From contig NZ_CAAHFH010000001.1 in the NCBI RefSeq assembly GCF_900890705.1, forward strand, positions 3,472,001-3,536,000: a DNA stretch of 64,000 bases, in the 5' to 3' direction. How positions within the stretch are numbered: position 1 is the stretch's first letter; each line of letters begins with the position of its first letter. Source of the DNA: Pontiella sulfatireligans (GTDB taxonomy: Bacteria > Verrucomicrobiota > Kiritimatiellia > Kiritimatiellales > Pontiellaceae). A program made the translations under genes and the position numbers. A model generated the notes under the pieces. That model made no database searches. It saw only the letters and a program-made list of their open reading frames with translations, and was not told where the DNA came from. Positions 1 to 9,600 of this stretch are shown one piece after another.

Positions 1-182
1 TCGAAGAAATCCGGCGTCAACGAATCAACAAAGCCCGTCAATTGCTTGCGTATACCGATCTGAGCATGCAGCAAATTGCCGAAGCCAGTGGCTTTAGTTC
101 ATACAACTACCTGAGTTATGCCTTCAAAAAAGCAACCGGTAACCCGCCTCGCGATTACCGAAAGATGATGCGCAGCCAGTAG
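1..182 (+). CDS. AraC/XylR-type regulator, C-terminal end (partial)
   Basis: The reading frame enters from outside the window (first full codon at 3) and ends at TAG 180-182, leaving 59 residues. They form the second half of an AraC-type DNA-binding domain: RINKARQLL, then the second helix-turn-helix QQIAEASGFSSYNYLSYAFK and the closing signature ATGNPPRDYRK. The family binds DNA as a transcription activator, often for sugar catabolism. The style resembles the C-terminus of the XylR-like protein at 54987-56102. The effector domain is out of view, so the inducer cannot be guessed. It is followed at once by a transposase stub and a decayed glycosidase gene, so its original target may have been lost. 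Confidence 0.85.
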   Translation, partial: EEIRRQRINKARQLLAYTDLSMQQIAEASGFSSYNYLSYAFKKATGNPPRDYRKMMRSQ

Positions 183-189
183 GTCTTAA

Positions 190-336
190 TCCGCATTCCG
201 GACAGCATGCGCCCTCGCCGATGTGTGCGATATGGATATCCACTCTGAGTTGTTCTGTGCTCAAATCAACCTTCGTCACCTCCCAAGGAGAGGTTAATCC
301 CAACAATACTTCATAATGCTCTATTATGCTATTCAT
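190..336 (-). pseudogene. ISL3-family transposase, N-terminal stub
   Basis: An ATG at 336 opens 49 residues that read like the N-terminus of an ISL3-type transposase: LLGLTSPWEVTKVDL, then RVDIHI and a first zinc-finger half ACCPECG. After about position 190 the frame continues only as the antisense of the AraC gene and loses all family character. ISL3 transposases are normally near 400 residues, so about nine tenths of the gene is missing. It is a dead fragment left by an old insertion and deletion at this locus. The family call rests on recall of the N-terminal pattern and is moderate. Confidence 0.6.
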
Positions 337-491
337 GCCGTATAATGATCCGGCACCTGCACGATCCCCAAGTCTAATTCCCGATGATCTCCATAAAAAT
401 TAACGGAGAGCCAATTTTACATACGAAGGAACCTCATTTATTTCCTTCCCTATCGAATACTGCCCTTATCAGGCAGTCTCATACTCCATTT

Positions 492-788
492 CTACAGCGG
501 CTTTACAACAAAACGACGTATTGCGACCGGGCCATGATCGCCCTGGACCACAATTGGTCCTCGGGCGACTTCGCCATCCATCGGATTGGAGCGGGTTGGT
601 CCAATGACGGAAATGTTTTCCTGAACCAATTGGCCATTCACACGCACCGATTCAAAACGGGCGGTTTCAGTTTTGTTTCCGGCGGCATCAAAACGGGGAG
701 CGCGGAAAATCACCTCCATTCGTTGCCATTCTCCGGGCGACCGGGCCGCACTCAATTTTGGGGCCACGCCTTCGTAGCCGCGTGGTTT
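492..788 (-). pseudogene. DUF1080 (3-keto-disaccharide hydrolase-like) C-terminal fragment
   Basis: From the codon after a TGA at 789-791 the frame reads PRGYEG, then PGEWQRMEVIFRAPRFD, RVNGQLVQENI and a final QGDHGPVAIRRFVVKPL. This is the end of a DUF1080 domain, a concanavalin-like fold common in secreted proteins of planctomycetes and verrucomicrobia and linked to 3-keto-glycoside hydrolysis. Only about 98 residues remain of a family that normally has 200 or more. It lies in the same frame as the preceding GH2 fragment, separated only by the stop codon. This suggests a deletion that joined the front of one gene to the back of another. No start or ribosome binding site of its own is visible. 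Confidence 0.7.
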
Positions 789-1541
789 TCACCAAAACGT
801 CCAAGATCTGGGAACTGTTTTGGCGACCTCGGTGCGGACTTCCATTTCGGCGTCGCTGCCGTTCACGTCCAGCGTGGCGGCAAATATGCCGCCGCCGGCA
901 ACGGTGTCGCTCAGCTCGCGGAGGGTGACATGCAATGGCCCGGTTTCGATCAGATAGGTATCGCGGTAAATGCCGCCCATGTAGGTGAAGTCCAGCTTGT
1001 TTTGCTCCTTGCCCGGAGGATAGAGCTTGCTGTTAGAATTATCCGCCATGACCGCTACCACGTTGGGCTTGCCGTTGGCGTTCAGTACATCGGTGACGTC
1101 GGCGGCAAAAGGAAGGTAGCCGCCGAAATGATGGGCCACCTCTTTGCCGTTCACCCAAACCTGCGCCTCGCCCATCACCGCTTCAAAATAGATGAACACC
1201 TTCCCGTGGCTGGAGGCCTTATTGACGGCAAACTTTTTGCGGTACCACGCCTTGCCCTGATAGTTCCGGCAACCACTGGCGTTCTCGCCGAGAATCTCCA
1301 GCCCGTGCGGCAGATTCGCCGCCTCCCACTCGCGGTCGTCAAACCCAACCGCTTCCGCACCCGACGCATCGCCCTTATGGAAGCGCCAGCCCGGATTAAA
1401 GTTGGCCACCGTCCGCGGACTGCCCTCTACCGCATAAAAGCCCGCCGTTGAGAACCGTTGATCCCTCCTCCCATCCGCGAAGGATGAGAAGCCTGACAAA
1501 ACCATCAATCCCAATGCCGCATATATTCGTTTAACGCTCAC
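789..1541 (-). pseudogene. GH2 beta-galactosidase-type N-terminal fragment
   Basis: A GTG at 1541, preceded by GGGGAA, opens a secretion signal (VKRIYAALGLMVLSGFSSFA) and a typical GH2 sugar-binding domain: FNPGWRFHKGD, WEAANLPHG, WYRKKFAV, VWVNGKEVAHHFGGYLPF and YMGGIYRDTYLIE. The frame enters the second, immunoglobulin-like domain (EMEVRTEVA) and stops near residue 250, before the catalytic barrel. Intact GH2 enzymes in this window have 777-1013 residues. Without the barrel it cannot be an active hydrolase, although a secreted carbohydrate-binding fragment is conceivable. It keeps an upstream copy of the shared 17-bp operator at 1645-1661, so it may still be transcribed. Confidence 0.75.
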
Positions 1542-1644
1542 AGTATTCCCCGTTTAATTCAGTCCAGTGCAATCCTGCCCATTTGTTCAGTTTATAAACA
1601 AACTAGAACCTAGCACTAACTAGAACGATGAAAAATATGTGATT

Positions 1645-1661
1645 ACGCAATTCTTATACGA
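1645..1661. promoter_or_regulatory. Putative operator, site E of the 17-bp palindrome family
   Basis: The plus strand reads ACGCAATTCTTATACGA. It fits the consensus NCGYAA-N4-TRTACGN shared with sites at 22571, 35328, 37399 and 43262. It lies about 103 bp upstream of the GH2 fragment start at 1541, similar to the spacing of the other sites. Confidence 0.55.
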
Positions 1662-1672
1662 ATCTACGCCAA

Positions 1673-1699
1673 ATTCCGGCGGAGCGAAACCGCCAGAAT
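1673..1699 (-). terminator. Hairpin downstream of GH16 gene (weak terminator candidate)
   Basis: A 10-bp stem (ATTCTGGCGG with CCGCCGGAAT on the minus strand, one G-T pair) and 7-nt loop follow the GH16 stop at 1742. There is no U-tract after it, so intrinsic termination is uncertain; it may only protect the mRNA end. Confidence 0.35.
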
Positions 1700-1741
1700 G
1701 CAAATGTTCAGGAGCCTATGGTTGCATAGCAGAACAGCTGA

Positions 1742-2608
1742 TTACTGTTTTTGCCAAACCCGAATGTATTCAATCTCGTAATCGACCGGAAGGTCTTCCT
1801 TTGCGGGCAGCCCCTGCCAGGGGAAGGTTTCAGAATCAACCCAGACTGAGATCGGATTTTTAAGCACCCATTTGTCGCCCAGTGCTGCCCGGGTGACCTC
1901 CCCGACCAGCTCTCCGTCGGCATAAAACTTTAAGTAGTCTTCGTTCCATTCGCAGCCGTACACGTGAAACTCGCCGGCCACCCGCCAATCGAGATGGGCC
2001 TTGTTCCGCCACATTCTGACGTTCTTGCCGGTCTTCCAGTCGATCATGGTAAACATCATCTCCTTCTCCAGCCCCTTCTTGTTTTTCAGCGAGGGCCGGC
2101 CGTTGAATTCGAACACGTCGATTTCCGAGCCCTTACCCGTGCCCCAGAAGGAACTGGTGATGGAGGCGTCGGCCGCCTTGCATTTGATTTCCATGTAGCC
2201 GTAATGAAACTGCTTCTTGCTGATGACGGCGGCCGTTGTAATGTTTTCATACGAGCGCCCGTCCTTGTCCTTCTTGGCGGCAAACTCGAAGTCGGGCTCC
2301 CAGCGGGTTTCGACCATCAGCTTGCCGTCGGAAATCCGAACGTTGTCTGGCGAGAATTGGGAAGGGGCGCGGCCGATCCATCTCGATTTATATTCGCCGT
2401 CCCTGCCCTGCACCAACCATTTGTCCTCATCAAGCTTTCTGCTCTCGAACTCATCGCTGACGTCCGTATTCAGAACCCATCCGCTGGTCTTGGCGGGATC
2501 CGAAACCGGATAAACTTTTCCAAACTTGCTGCCGGCTCCATAGCCGTTAACGGCCGACAGCAGCATTGCAGCGGCAAACAGCGTAATAATCGATTTTCCT
2601 GAATTCAT
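1742..2608 (-). CDS. GH16 family endo-galactanase (agarase/porphyranase/carrageenase type)
   Basis: A 288-residue secreted enzyme: signal peptide at 1-24, then a single GH16 jelly roll. The catalytic motif is SEIDVFEF at residues 161-168, giving E162 as likely nucleophile, D164 as helper and E167 as acid/base (the ExDxxE bulged form of GH16). FHYGYMEIKCKA and FHVYGCEWNEDYLKFYADG are typical flanking strands. GH16 enzymes with this layout cut internal beta-linkages in agar, porphyran, carrageenan or laminarin; the sulfatase- and galactosidase-rich setting favours a red-algal galactan. The ATG at 2608 follows a clear GGGAG site. It lies 88 bp after the modular sulfatase and may end that operon. 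A second GH16 gene, broken by a stop codon, is at 48085-48954. Confidence 0.85.
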   Translation of the reverse strand: MNSGKSIITLFAAAMLLSAVNGYGAGSKFGKVYPVSDPAKTSGWVLNTDVSDEFESRKLDEDKWLVQGRDGEYKSRWIGRAPSQFSPDNVRISDGKLMVETRWEPDFEFAAKKDKDGRSYENITTAAVISKKQFHYGYMEIKCKAADASITSSFWGTGKGSEIDVFEFNGRPSLKNKKGLEKEMMFTMIDWKTGKNVRMWRNKAHLDWRVAGEFHVYGCEWNEDYLKFYADGELVGEVTRAALGDKWVLKNPISVWVDSETFPWQGLPAKEDLPVDYEIEYIRVWQKQ

Positions 2609-2624
2609 TATTCACTCCCTGAAA

Positions 2625-2639
2625 GCGCCCGGCGGGCGC
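2625..2639. other. GC-rich palindrome between modular sulfatase and GH16
   Basis: GCGCCCGGCGGGCGC is a strong hairpin on both strands (6-bp arms, 3-nt loop). It lies 57 bp after the sulfatase stop and 16 bp before the GH16 start codon, next to its ribosome binding site. It could partly terminate transcription or process the mRNA between the two genes. Confidence 0.4.
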
Positions 2640-2696
2640 ATTTCAATAGTTCTTTGGTTACGCTGTGCATGTCATTGCCGAATAGACCTAGCTGGT

Positions 2697-5600
2697 TTAG
2701 TCGCTGAACGATTCATCATAGTTCGGCATGCCGTTTACAACCCAGTTCGTATAGCCGATCTCGGTGTCATGCCACAGCGGGTCAACGCCGTTTGTTTTCC
2801 AATTATTACCATCGACAAGCATGTTGTTAATGATGGCCCCGTTGCCGGAGGCGATGTCGTTGATCTCTGAGATGTCGTCGACAATATCGTAGAGCTTCCA
2901 GGCGCCATTGTTCAGGCGGTTGGCTTTATACCTTCCGTTGCGCATCCCGACATTATTCGCACCGGCATTATGACGCACCCAGAACACGGTATCATTCGTG
3001 TGCGCATCTTGGTTGGCCAAAATTTCATCCCATATGTCCACCCCGGAAAGTACCTTGTCCTCAGGAATGGCGGCTTCGCCCAAGCGGGCAAAGGTGGGGT
3101 ACAAATCATATGGATACATTGGATGCTCGTAGACCAATCCCGGAGCAATGGCATTGGGATAATGAATGAACATCGGCGTACGCACGCCGCCTTCATACAC
3201 ATCGCCCTTACCTCCCTTGAACGGCCCATTATCAGCGTCGTTTTCAAATGCCATTTCTTTGCCTCCGTTATCGCTAAGGAGGATGATCATGGTGTTGTCG
3301 AACTGGCCATTGGCTTTCAATGTCGCCACGATGTTGCTTACACCCCGGTCGACAGCATACATCATGGCCACGCTTTCCTCCTGCTTCGTATAGCTGCCGT
3401 CATCTTGTCCGGTGCCGCCGAACATATAGATTAGATCCTCCACCTTGGCCGTCAGCGGGGCGTGCGGGGCATTGTAGCACAAATACATGAAGAACGGCTG
3501 TTCCGGCGGAGCGTTCGTAATGAAGGTTACAGCGTCATCGGAGATCATGTCCGTAAGGTAGAGCCCCGGTGCCGGCACATCAGGCGGCGGAACCTCATCG
3601 CCGTTGCGAGTGAGCCACATCTGGTAGTCGTTGACCAGGTTTGGATCATCCTTGGACATCCAACCGTCGGAATAATAGTTATGTCCGCCACCCAGCATGC
3701 CGTACCAATAATCGAACCCAACGACGTTCGGATGCGTATTCGATGCGACGCCGCAATGCCACTTTCCGAACGCACCCGTGTAGTAGCCGGCATCCTGGAG
3801 CACCTTCGCTATCGTCACTTCATTGGTAGGGATTCCCAGATCATTTGCAGCCTCGAAGCCCCATAGGTCCCGCACGCCCTGCGACGGAAGGTCCTTCACT
3901 TCATACGGCAGGTTTTTGGAGCCGCCGATATGATGCGGATAACGCCCCGTCAACAAGCCCATGCGGCTTGGACCGCAGAACGGATGCGGAATATAGGCCT
4001 GCGTTAAGATCATGCCATCGCTCGCCAGCGTATCGATTGCCGGGGTAAAAGGAGACGTATAGCTTCGCCCAGCCTGTGTACTGCCATCTTTTTCACCAAA
4101 AAGAGCGGCGCCGAAACCAATGTCGGCATACCCGAGATCGTCACACACGATCATCAGAATATTCGGCCGGTCCAGATTGAATGCGCTATCCCGGACAAAT
4201 ACCTGGTCGCGGGTTGAGCCATCAATCACACGTTCCACTTCGTTGTAGCCCGCCAGTGCTGCTGTCGCGGAGTTTGTGGCGTCCCAATCCTGCTGCCAGT
4301 CATTGCTTGCAAGGTTGCCGGTCCACTCTGCGGTATATGACAGCGAAATGCCCGGCTCGGAATTGGTCATTTCCAACGCGACAAACCGGACCGAATCATC
4401 TTCTTCATATTGAAGATAATACGTGCCTCTGTCCGCTGGATTGGTCGGGTTGCCGCCATACGCAAATTCATAGGCATCGGCCATCGCATCGTTGTCGGCA
4501 TCGTCGAACTTAAATCCGCTCAAGCTGTATCCATCAACAAACTCTTCCCAGTCCGAAGGATCCCCGGGAGCCTCATTCACGAAGACGATCAGCTTGGCTG
4601 TGTCTATTCCGTTTACCGAGGAAACCTGAACCGTAAACTCATTCTGCCCCGCATCGCCCGGCCCCGGCATACCTATAATGGTTCCATACGAATCTATACT
4701 CAACCAGGAGGCTGGACCGACCAGCGAATAGGTCATTGGATCATCCTTGGGATCGGAGGCATCGCCCGCAATCGAGTTGGTGTAGGCCACATCAATATCC
4801 GCAACGGGTTTGGTAATGCGGTCCACATCAAAAGCTGGAGATGGTGCAAGCGGCGCATACATGATGTCAAAGGCGTCGATCTGCCGGTCAGCAGTCAGGC
4901 CATCCACATCTTTAGTCCCTGAACTGAATCCGGGATAATATGCGCCCTCTTCAAAAAAGGAGAGAATGGATTCAGTGTCGGTAAGAGTCTCCGAAATGAG
5001 TGTGCTTGCCGTATTGAGGTTCACCAGCTCAACAGCCACCGACCATTCGGCTTCGGAAGCCCCGCGGATCAAGCTTGATGTAAGCTGCAGCCAGTCGGTC
5101 GTACCCGTGCCATCGGTTGCCAGGCCAAGCAGCGTTCCGGACACCTCGGAAGAATATTTATTATTGGTCCCTTTAACCCTGATATCGTAGCTGTTTGCTA
5201 CATTCGTTTCGCGTCTCAAAATTACGCGCAGTTGATCCGCATCGGTCGCCCATGTTTTATTATAGGTATGCGTATAGAGGTCCTTCGCGGTAGTTACCAC
5301 ATTACCCGTACTGGTAAACCGGAATGTGCTCGAAAAGGTCATATTCGATCCCGCTACCGACAGCGCTCCCAACAGATTGGCCACCGACTCGACATTAGCC
5401 GTATCCGCATCCAGCGCCACAAGACCCTTCGCACCGTTATAGCCGTCCGCATTGATGTCGACCACATTGGCGGTCTCAGACACCCAATTCGTGTGGGTGT
5501 CGAGATTGCCATCTACATAGCCCTCTTCGGTTATGAAATCAATCGCCACGTCAGAGTCCGGCGGAACGCCCGGTTCAGCATTCACCGTAATGTTCAACGT

Positions 5601-6596
5601 GGCCGTATCAACTCCTCCTGTCGCGGAAACCTGTACGGAAAAAGCATTGGGTCCCACATCCCCAGAACCCGGAGTGCCGGTGATTGTGCCGTTCGTTGCA
5701 ACGCTCAGCCAAGAGGGAGCATCGAGCAGCGAAAACATCATTGCATCCAAACCCGTATACGAGACATCGCCTGCAATCGAGTTGGTATAAGCGACGCCTT
5801 CGTCAGCGTTAGGCTTGCTCAAGGAATCAGAGCTAAAGGAAGGTGCCGGATCGACCGGTGGTTCACTTGCTTCCGATGCGGTTGCATTAAAATAATTAAC
5901 CTTGAATCCGGTGTTTCCCGCGACTGTTTTTGCAATATCCGCATAGACCCCTACCGAGGTAATATTATCCATATTCGGAGTTGCAACAGAACCAACAACA
6001 CCGCCGTTGTTGTTCAACGGAGTAAAGGTGTACCAAGTCAGTGAGACAGGATTTGCATTGGAGGCAGAAGTGTAGGAAAGGCCTAACGTAAGGGCAGGTG
6101 CACTAACATACCAAGAAGTCGTACTGTCTCCGTTGTCTCTCTCAATCAGATAGCTGAAGGTGCCGCTGTCGCCGACATATCTTCCACCAACAGCGATGCT
6201 ATCGAGTGTCGTATTGGTGCTTGCGAAGTTTTCCCAAACGACCATCGCCTTCATGGATGTGCTGTCGCCATCCTGCAAATAAATGGCGTCTCCTCCATCA
6301 GCAGAACCAGAACCGACAACATCACTGATATCCTTGGATATACCAAGAGCGCCAGTCGCAAAAGCCGCAGCATTATAGGTCTGTGACTCGACCGGAGCCA
6401 CCGATGACCCGCTATGCGTGGTCTCATCTCCATATACGTTGCCTACTGTATAAACATCAGTTGGTTTGGGGTTGTGATTCGCCGATGCGGCAAACATGTC
6501 TGCGCCGGTGTCTGCCACGCCCCAATTGACGAGCGAACCGGCCTGCACACTCACTACGGCAGAAAAAACCGCCAATCCTGTTATCCACTTTTTCAT
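2697..6596 (-). CDS. Giant modular secreted sulfatase (S1) with Ig-like and beta-sandwich modules
   Basis: A 1299-residue secreted protein. Order of modules: signal peptide 1-20; an uncharacterised beta-sandwich module to about 245, containing MVVWENF and NITSVGVYADI; a He_PIG/cadherin-like repeat near 250-340 (SWLSVATNGTITGTP); a concanavalin-like module near 350-585; a second He_PIG repeat near 590-680; a GNPTNPAD module near 685-805; then a complete S1 sulfatase at 807-1299. The sulfatase starts RPNILMIVCDDLGYADIGFG and has the formylglycine site FCGPSRMGLLTGR with C874 as the residue to be oxidised; AFGKWHCG and LLSDNGGK are also present. It would remove sulfate esters outside the cell or in the periplasm. 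Most S1 sulfatases are near 500 residues, so the 800-residue N-terminal extension is unusual and suggests binding to polysaccharide or the cell surface. ATG follows GGAGAG. Confidence 0.9.
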   Translation of the reverse strand: MKKWITGLAVFSAVVSVQAGSLVNWGVADTGADMFAASANHNPKPTDVYTVGNVYGDETTHSGSSVAPVESQTYNAAAFATGALGISKDISDVVGSGSADGGDAIYLQDGDSTSMKAMVVWENFASTNTTLDSIAVGGRYVGDSGTFSYLIERDNGDSTTSWYVSAPALTLGLSYTSASNANPVSLTWYTFTPLNNNGGVVGSVATPNMDNITSVGVYADIAKTVAGNTGFKVNYFNATASEASEPPVDPAPSFSSDSLSKPNADEGVAYTNSIAGDVSYTGLDAMMFSLLDAPSWLSVATNGTITGTPGSGDVGPNAFSVQVSATGGVDTATLNITVNAEPGVPPDSDVAIDFITEEGYVDGNLDTHTNWVSETANVVDINADGYNGAKGLVALDADTANVESVANLLGALSVAGSNMTFSSTFRFTSTGNVVTTAKDLYTHTYNKTWATDADQLRVILRRETNVANSYDIRVKGTNNKYSSEVSGTLLGLATDGTGTTDWLQLTSSLIRGASEAEWSVAVELVNLNTASTLISETLTDTESILSFFEEGAYYPGFSSGTKDVDGLTADRQIDAFDIMYAPLAPSPAFDVDRITKPVADIDVAYTNSIAGDASDPKDDPMTYSLVGPASWLSIDSYGTIIGMPGPGDAGQNEFTVQVSSVNGIDTAKLIVFVNEAPGDPSDWEEFVDGYSLSGFKFDDADNDAMADAYEFAYGGNPTNPADRGTYYLQYEEDDSVRFVALEMTNSEPGISLSYTAEWTGNLASNDWQQDWDATNSATAALAGYNEVERVIDGSTRDQVFVRDSAFNLDRPNILMIVCDDLGYADIGFGAALFGEKDGSTQAGRSYTSPFTPAIDTLASDGMILTQAYIPHPFCGPSRMGLLTGRYPHHIGGSKNLPYEVKDLPSQGVRDLWGFEAANDLGIPTNEVTIAKVLQDAGYYTGAFGKWHCGVASNTHPNVVGFDYWYGMLGGGHNYYSDGWMSKDDPNLVNDYQMWLTRNGDEVPPPDVPAPGLYLTDMISDDAVTFITNAPPEQPFFMYLCYNAPHAPLTAKVEDLIYMFGGTGQDDGSYTKQEESVAMMYAVDRGVSNIVATLKANGQFDNTMIILLSDNGGKEMAFENDADNGPFKGGKGDVYEGGVRTPMFIHYPNAIAPGLVYEHPMYPYDLYPTFARLGEAAIPEDKVLSGVDIWDEILANQDAHTNDTVFWVRHNAGANNVGMRNGRYKANRLNNGAWKLYDIVDDISEINDIASGNGAIINNMLVDGNNWKTNGVDPLWHDTEIGYTNWVVNGMPNYDESFSD

Positions 6597-6672
6597 TTTT
6601 ACTCTCCTGGCTTGATATCCACTCAGACCGAACAGAACCGTCTAAGTTCATTGTTACAATTATTCAAAAGCT

Positions 6673-9600
6673 CTATTGAGCGGTAATGACGATATTATCG
6701 AGATAGACATTGTCGTTATCTTCAGAGGCATCACATACGAACCTAATGTTTACGTTGGTTGTGAAACTGTAGCTTCCGCTATCGAGAATGACTTGCGGAA
6801 ATGCGCGAACGTCGTTTGTGAAAGTCGTACCGGAAATATACGTAGCGACAGTCGTCCAACTGGCCCCGTTATTATCGCTGAACTGAACCCAGAAATCCTC
6901 TCCCGCTTCCATGCCCCTTGGGTAATATGAAAAACCGATCGTGAGTTGCGTCCGAGAAGAGAGATCAAGGGGCGACTCCAGCAACACCGACGCATCATCA
7001 CCGGTATCATCCCGTATGTTCAGGCTGTACGAACCAATGGCATACGACGCATTGTCCAGCCGTCTCGAGTCGACACCATTACCGCCTTCAGTCCAGCTCC
7101 CCCACCCTGCATTATCTAAAGCGTCCTCAAAATCATCATGGGTCAGCACCTCAATCCCCGTGGAAGCATCCACAATGATTTCCAGTGTTGCGGCATCACT
7201 TCCACCAATCGCTTCAACCCGCACATCGAATTGATTGGTGCCGACATTGCCGACCAGCGGCGTCCCACTGAGTGCGCCGTTTGTTGCCACATGCAGCCAA
7301 ACCGGGCCAGACACCTTGGAGAAGGTCAACGGATCGGACTCCGGGTCGGAGGCATCACCCGAAATCGAACTGTTGTAAGCAACGTCTTTAACGGCATTCG
7401 GCTTGCTGAACGGATCAGCTGTAAAGGAAGGTGCAAAATTGAATGGGCCACTTTCATCGACCAGCAGCTTGATGAACAACTGTTCGTTCGTGGTTCCAAT
7501 CGATGTTGCATTGGTTCCCATCAAGCCATCACTGGCCAGAACATCAACGATATCGTTTGTCGCCCATACTCCACCCTGTAAGTTCGTCGTGGAAACCACA
7601 CGGGCAATGAGCGAATTGTCGTTGCGGAGATAAAAGGAGTAATCCCCGGAAGCTGCATTGAAAAAGGGCAGCAAGCCTTCATCCGCCGGATTGGTCGGAT
7701 TGCCACCAAAGATATATTCGCCCCAGTCGGTCAACCGATCAACATCCGCGTTGTTGGTCCTCACCCCGCTCAACTCATACTCGGACACAAAGCTGTTCCA
7801 CAACGGATTGTCGCTGCCGGTATTTTCCAGGCGAAGCAGCAGTACATCCTGCGGCGCCATAACAACCACATTTGTGCCTGTCTGGCCGGTAATAAGATTG
7901 GTCACTGAGCCCAGTTCCGATGTGGAGAGAGATACCACGCGCGGATCCTGGCTCAGGTTAATCAGCGAAACGATTTGGACGCCGCTGACGAGGTCTTCTG
8001 ACTGGGCGCAGATCACGCCATAACTCTTACCACTGTTCGTGTCAGTGATTGAGCATTGAACCGGCTGATCCGGCTTGCGCGAAACCAGGACCGCCTCGAA
8101 GTCGGCCGCCATAGTATAGACCGCCTCGTTGTGGCTGACGGATGTACAATTGGTCAGGCTGGTGCCGCCGGCCCGAACGGCACCAAGCTCAGTCTTCATG
8201 AAGCAGCTTGCCGAATCCACGAGTACGATCTCGCCGCCCTCAGACTTAAAGCTCTCCAACGCGGCCAGATCGGCGGCGGAAATATATTCGGTACGGGGAA
8301 CGATCACGGTCTGCATCGCGTTTGACACCGACGCAAGTTCAGTCGGCGTGGTGAAACCCACGGGAACGTTGAGCAGCTTCAGCGCTTCGAATACATCCGT
8401 CATGTTGTCGGAATAGGTGTTGTCCTGGATGGCGGAGTCCTTGTTGTAGTATACGATGTAATGGCGAAGCTCCGGAACCATTGAGGCAAAGGTGTCTGCA
8501 TGAGCATTGATTTCCTTCATCGTTCGACCGAACGCATTCATCATGATCGGCTCAACAGCCGGACCGCCGACAAATTCAACCCGCTGCCGATATCCATTGC
8601 GAACGGCGGGATCACTACTCGTGTAGTTCCGGTTCCAGAACCAGGCGTTGATGCTGCTCAGCCCTTGCTGGGCGGACATCCAGAGAATCGCGCGGACATA
8701 TTCCTCTTCCATGTGAAAATCGCGCCAGCGCGTTCCGAGGAAACCGTGCCATTCGGAATCAAGATAGGGCTTGTCCGGACTCATGGACTTGATGAAATCC
8801 ATCATGACGGCTTGGTTGCGCCATTCAAACGCATAGCGGTTTTTCCAGTCGTCATTTTCGCGGTTTTCGTATTCGGACTTCAGCGGCGTGCATTGGCTGT
8901 CCGAACCGGGAAGATCGACCATTTTGGACAGGTATTCATAGTCAATGCCTTGATCCTGATACGGGGTATGGATGGATCCTTCTCCCCAGACCTTAATGTG
9001 TGTGGAAGGAGTCGAATCTATAGACTTAACAGAATCATTCAGGAACGTATGCCAGTCGTTGACGCGCTCCTGATTAAACTTGCACCAGTCATACCAGATG
9101 GGGCCGCCCTGAAGGGTTTCACTGACACCATCGTTTACAACATAATTCGCGGTCGATGCCTGCGCGAAACTGGCATAACCGGTTCCGTAAACCGCATTCA
9201 GGTTGCTGAACGTCGAATATTTATCCGCCAGCCAGACGGCAAAATTATCGTAGGTATAGGATGACACATTATGCCTAGAATCCCCATTGCCCTGGCGGAT
9301 GGGAAAGCGCGGCTCGTTGTTGAGCAGGTGATACCGAAGGCCCGTACCGAGTTCAGACAACGCGGGGGCCATCACCTTATTGAACAGGTTGCTCTCCCAC
9401 TGACGCACCAGCGGACTGTCAATGTCGTATTCGTTGAAGAAGCGGTATCCGTCGCCAAGAACCGTCTCCGGATAATCCCACATCCAATGGTTTGTTGTAA
9501 CGTTGCCCACCACGGTTGCATGCCAGAATTCCACCGGGGATGCGCCTTCTGAGGCTAGGTTTTTCACATCGTTCACCACGGCGTTATTGTTCGCCGTATT

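Noticed and set aside
384..1451. 355-codon plus-strand frame at the left end
   Set aside because: Antisense to the GH2 and DUF1080 fragments, which have clear homology on the minus strand.
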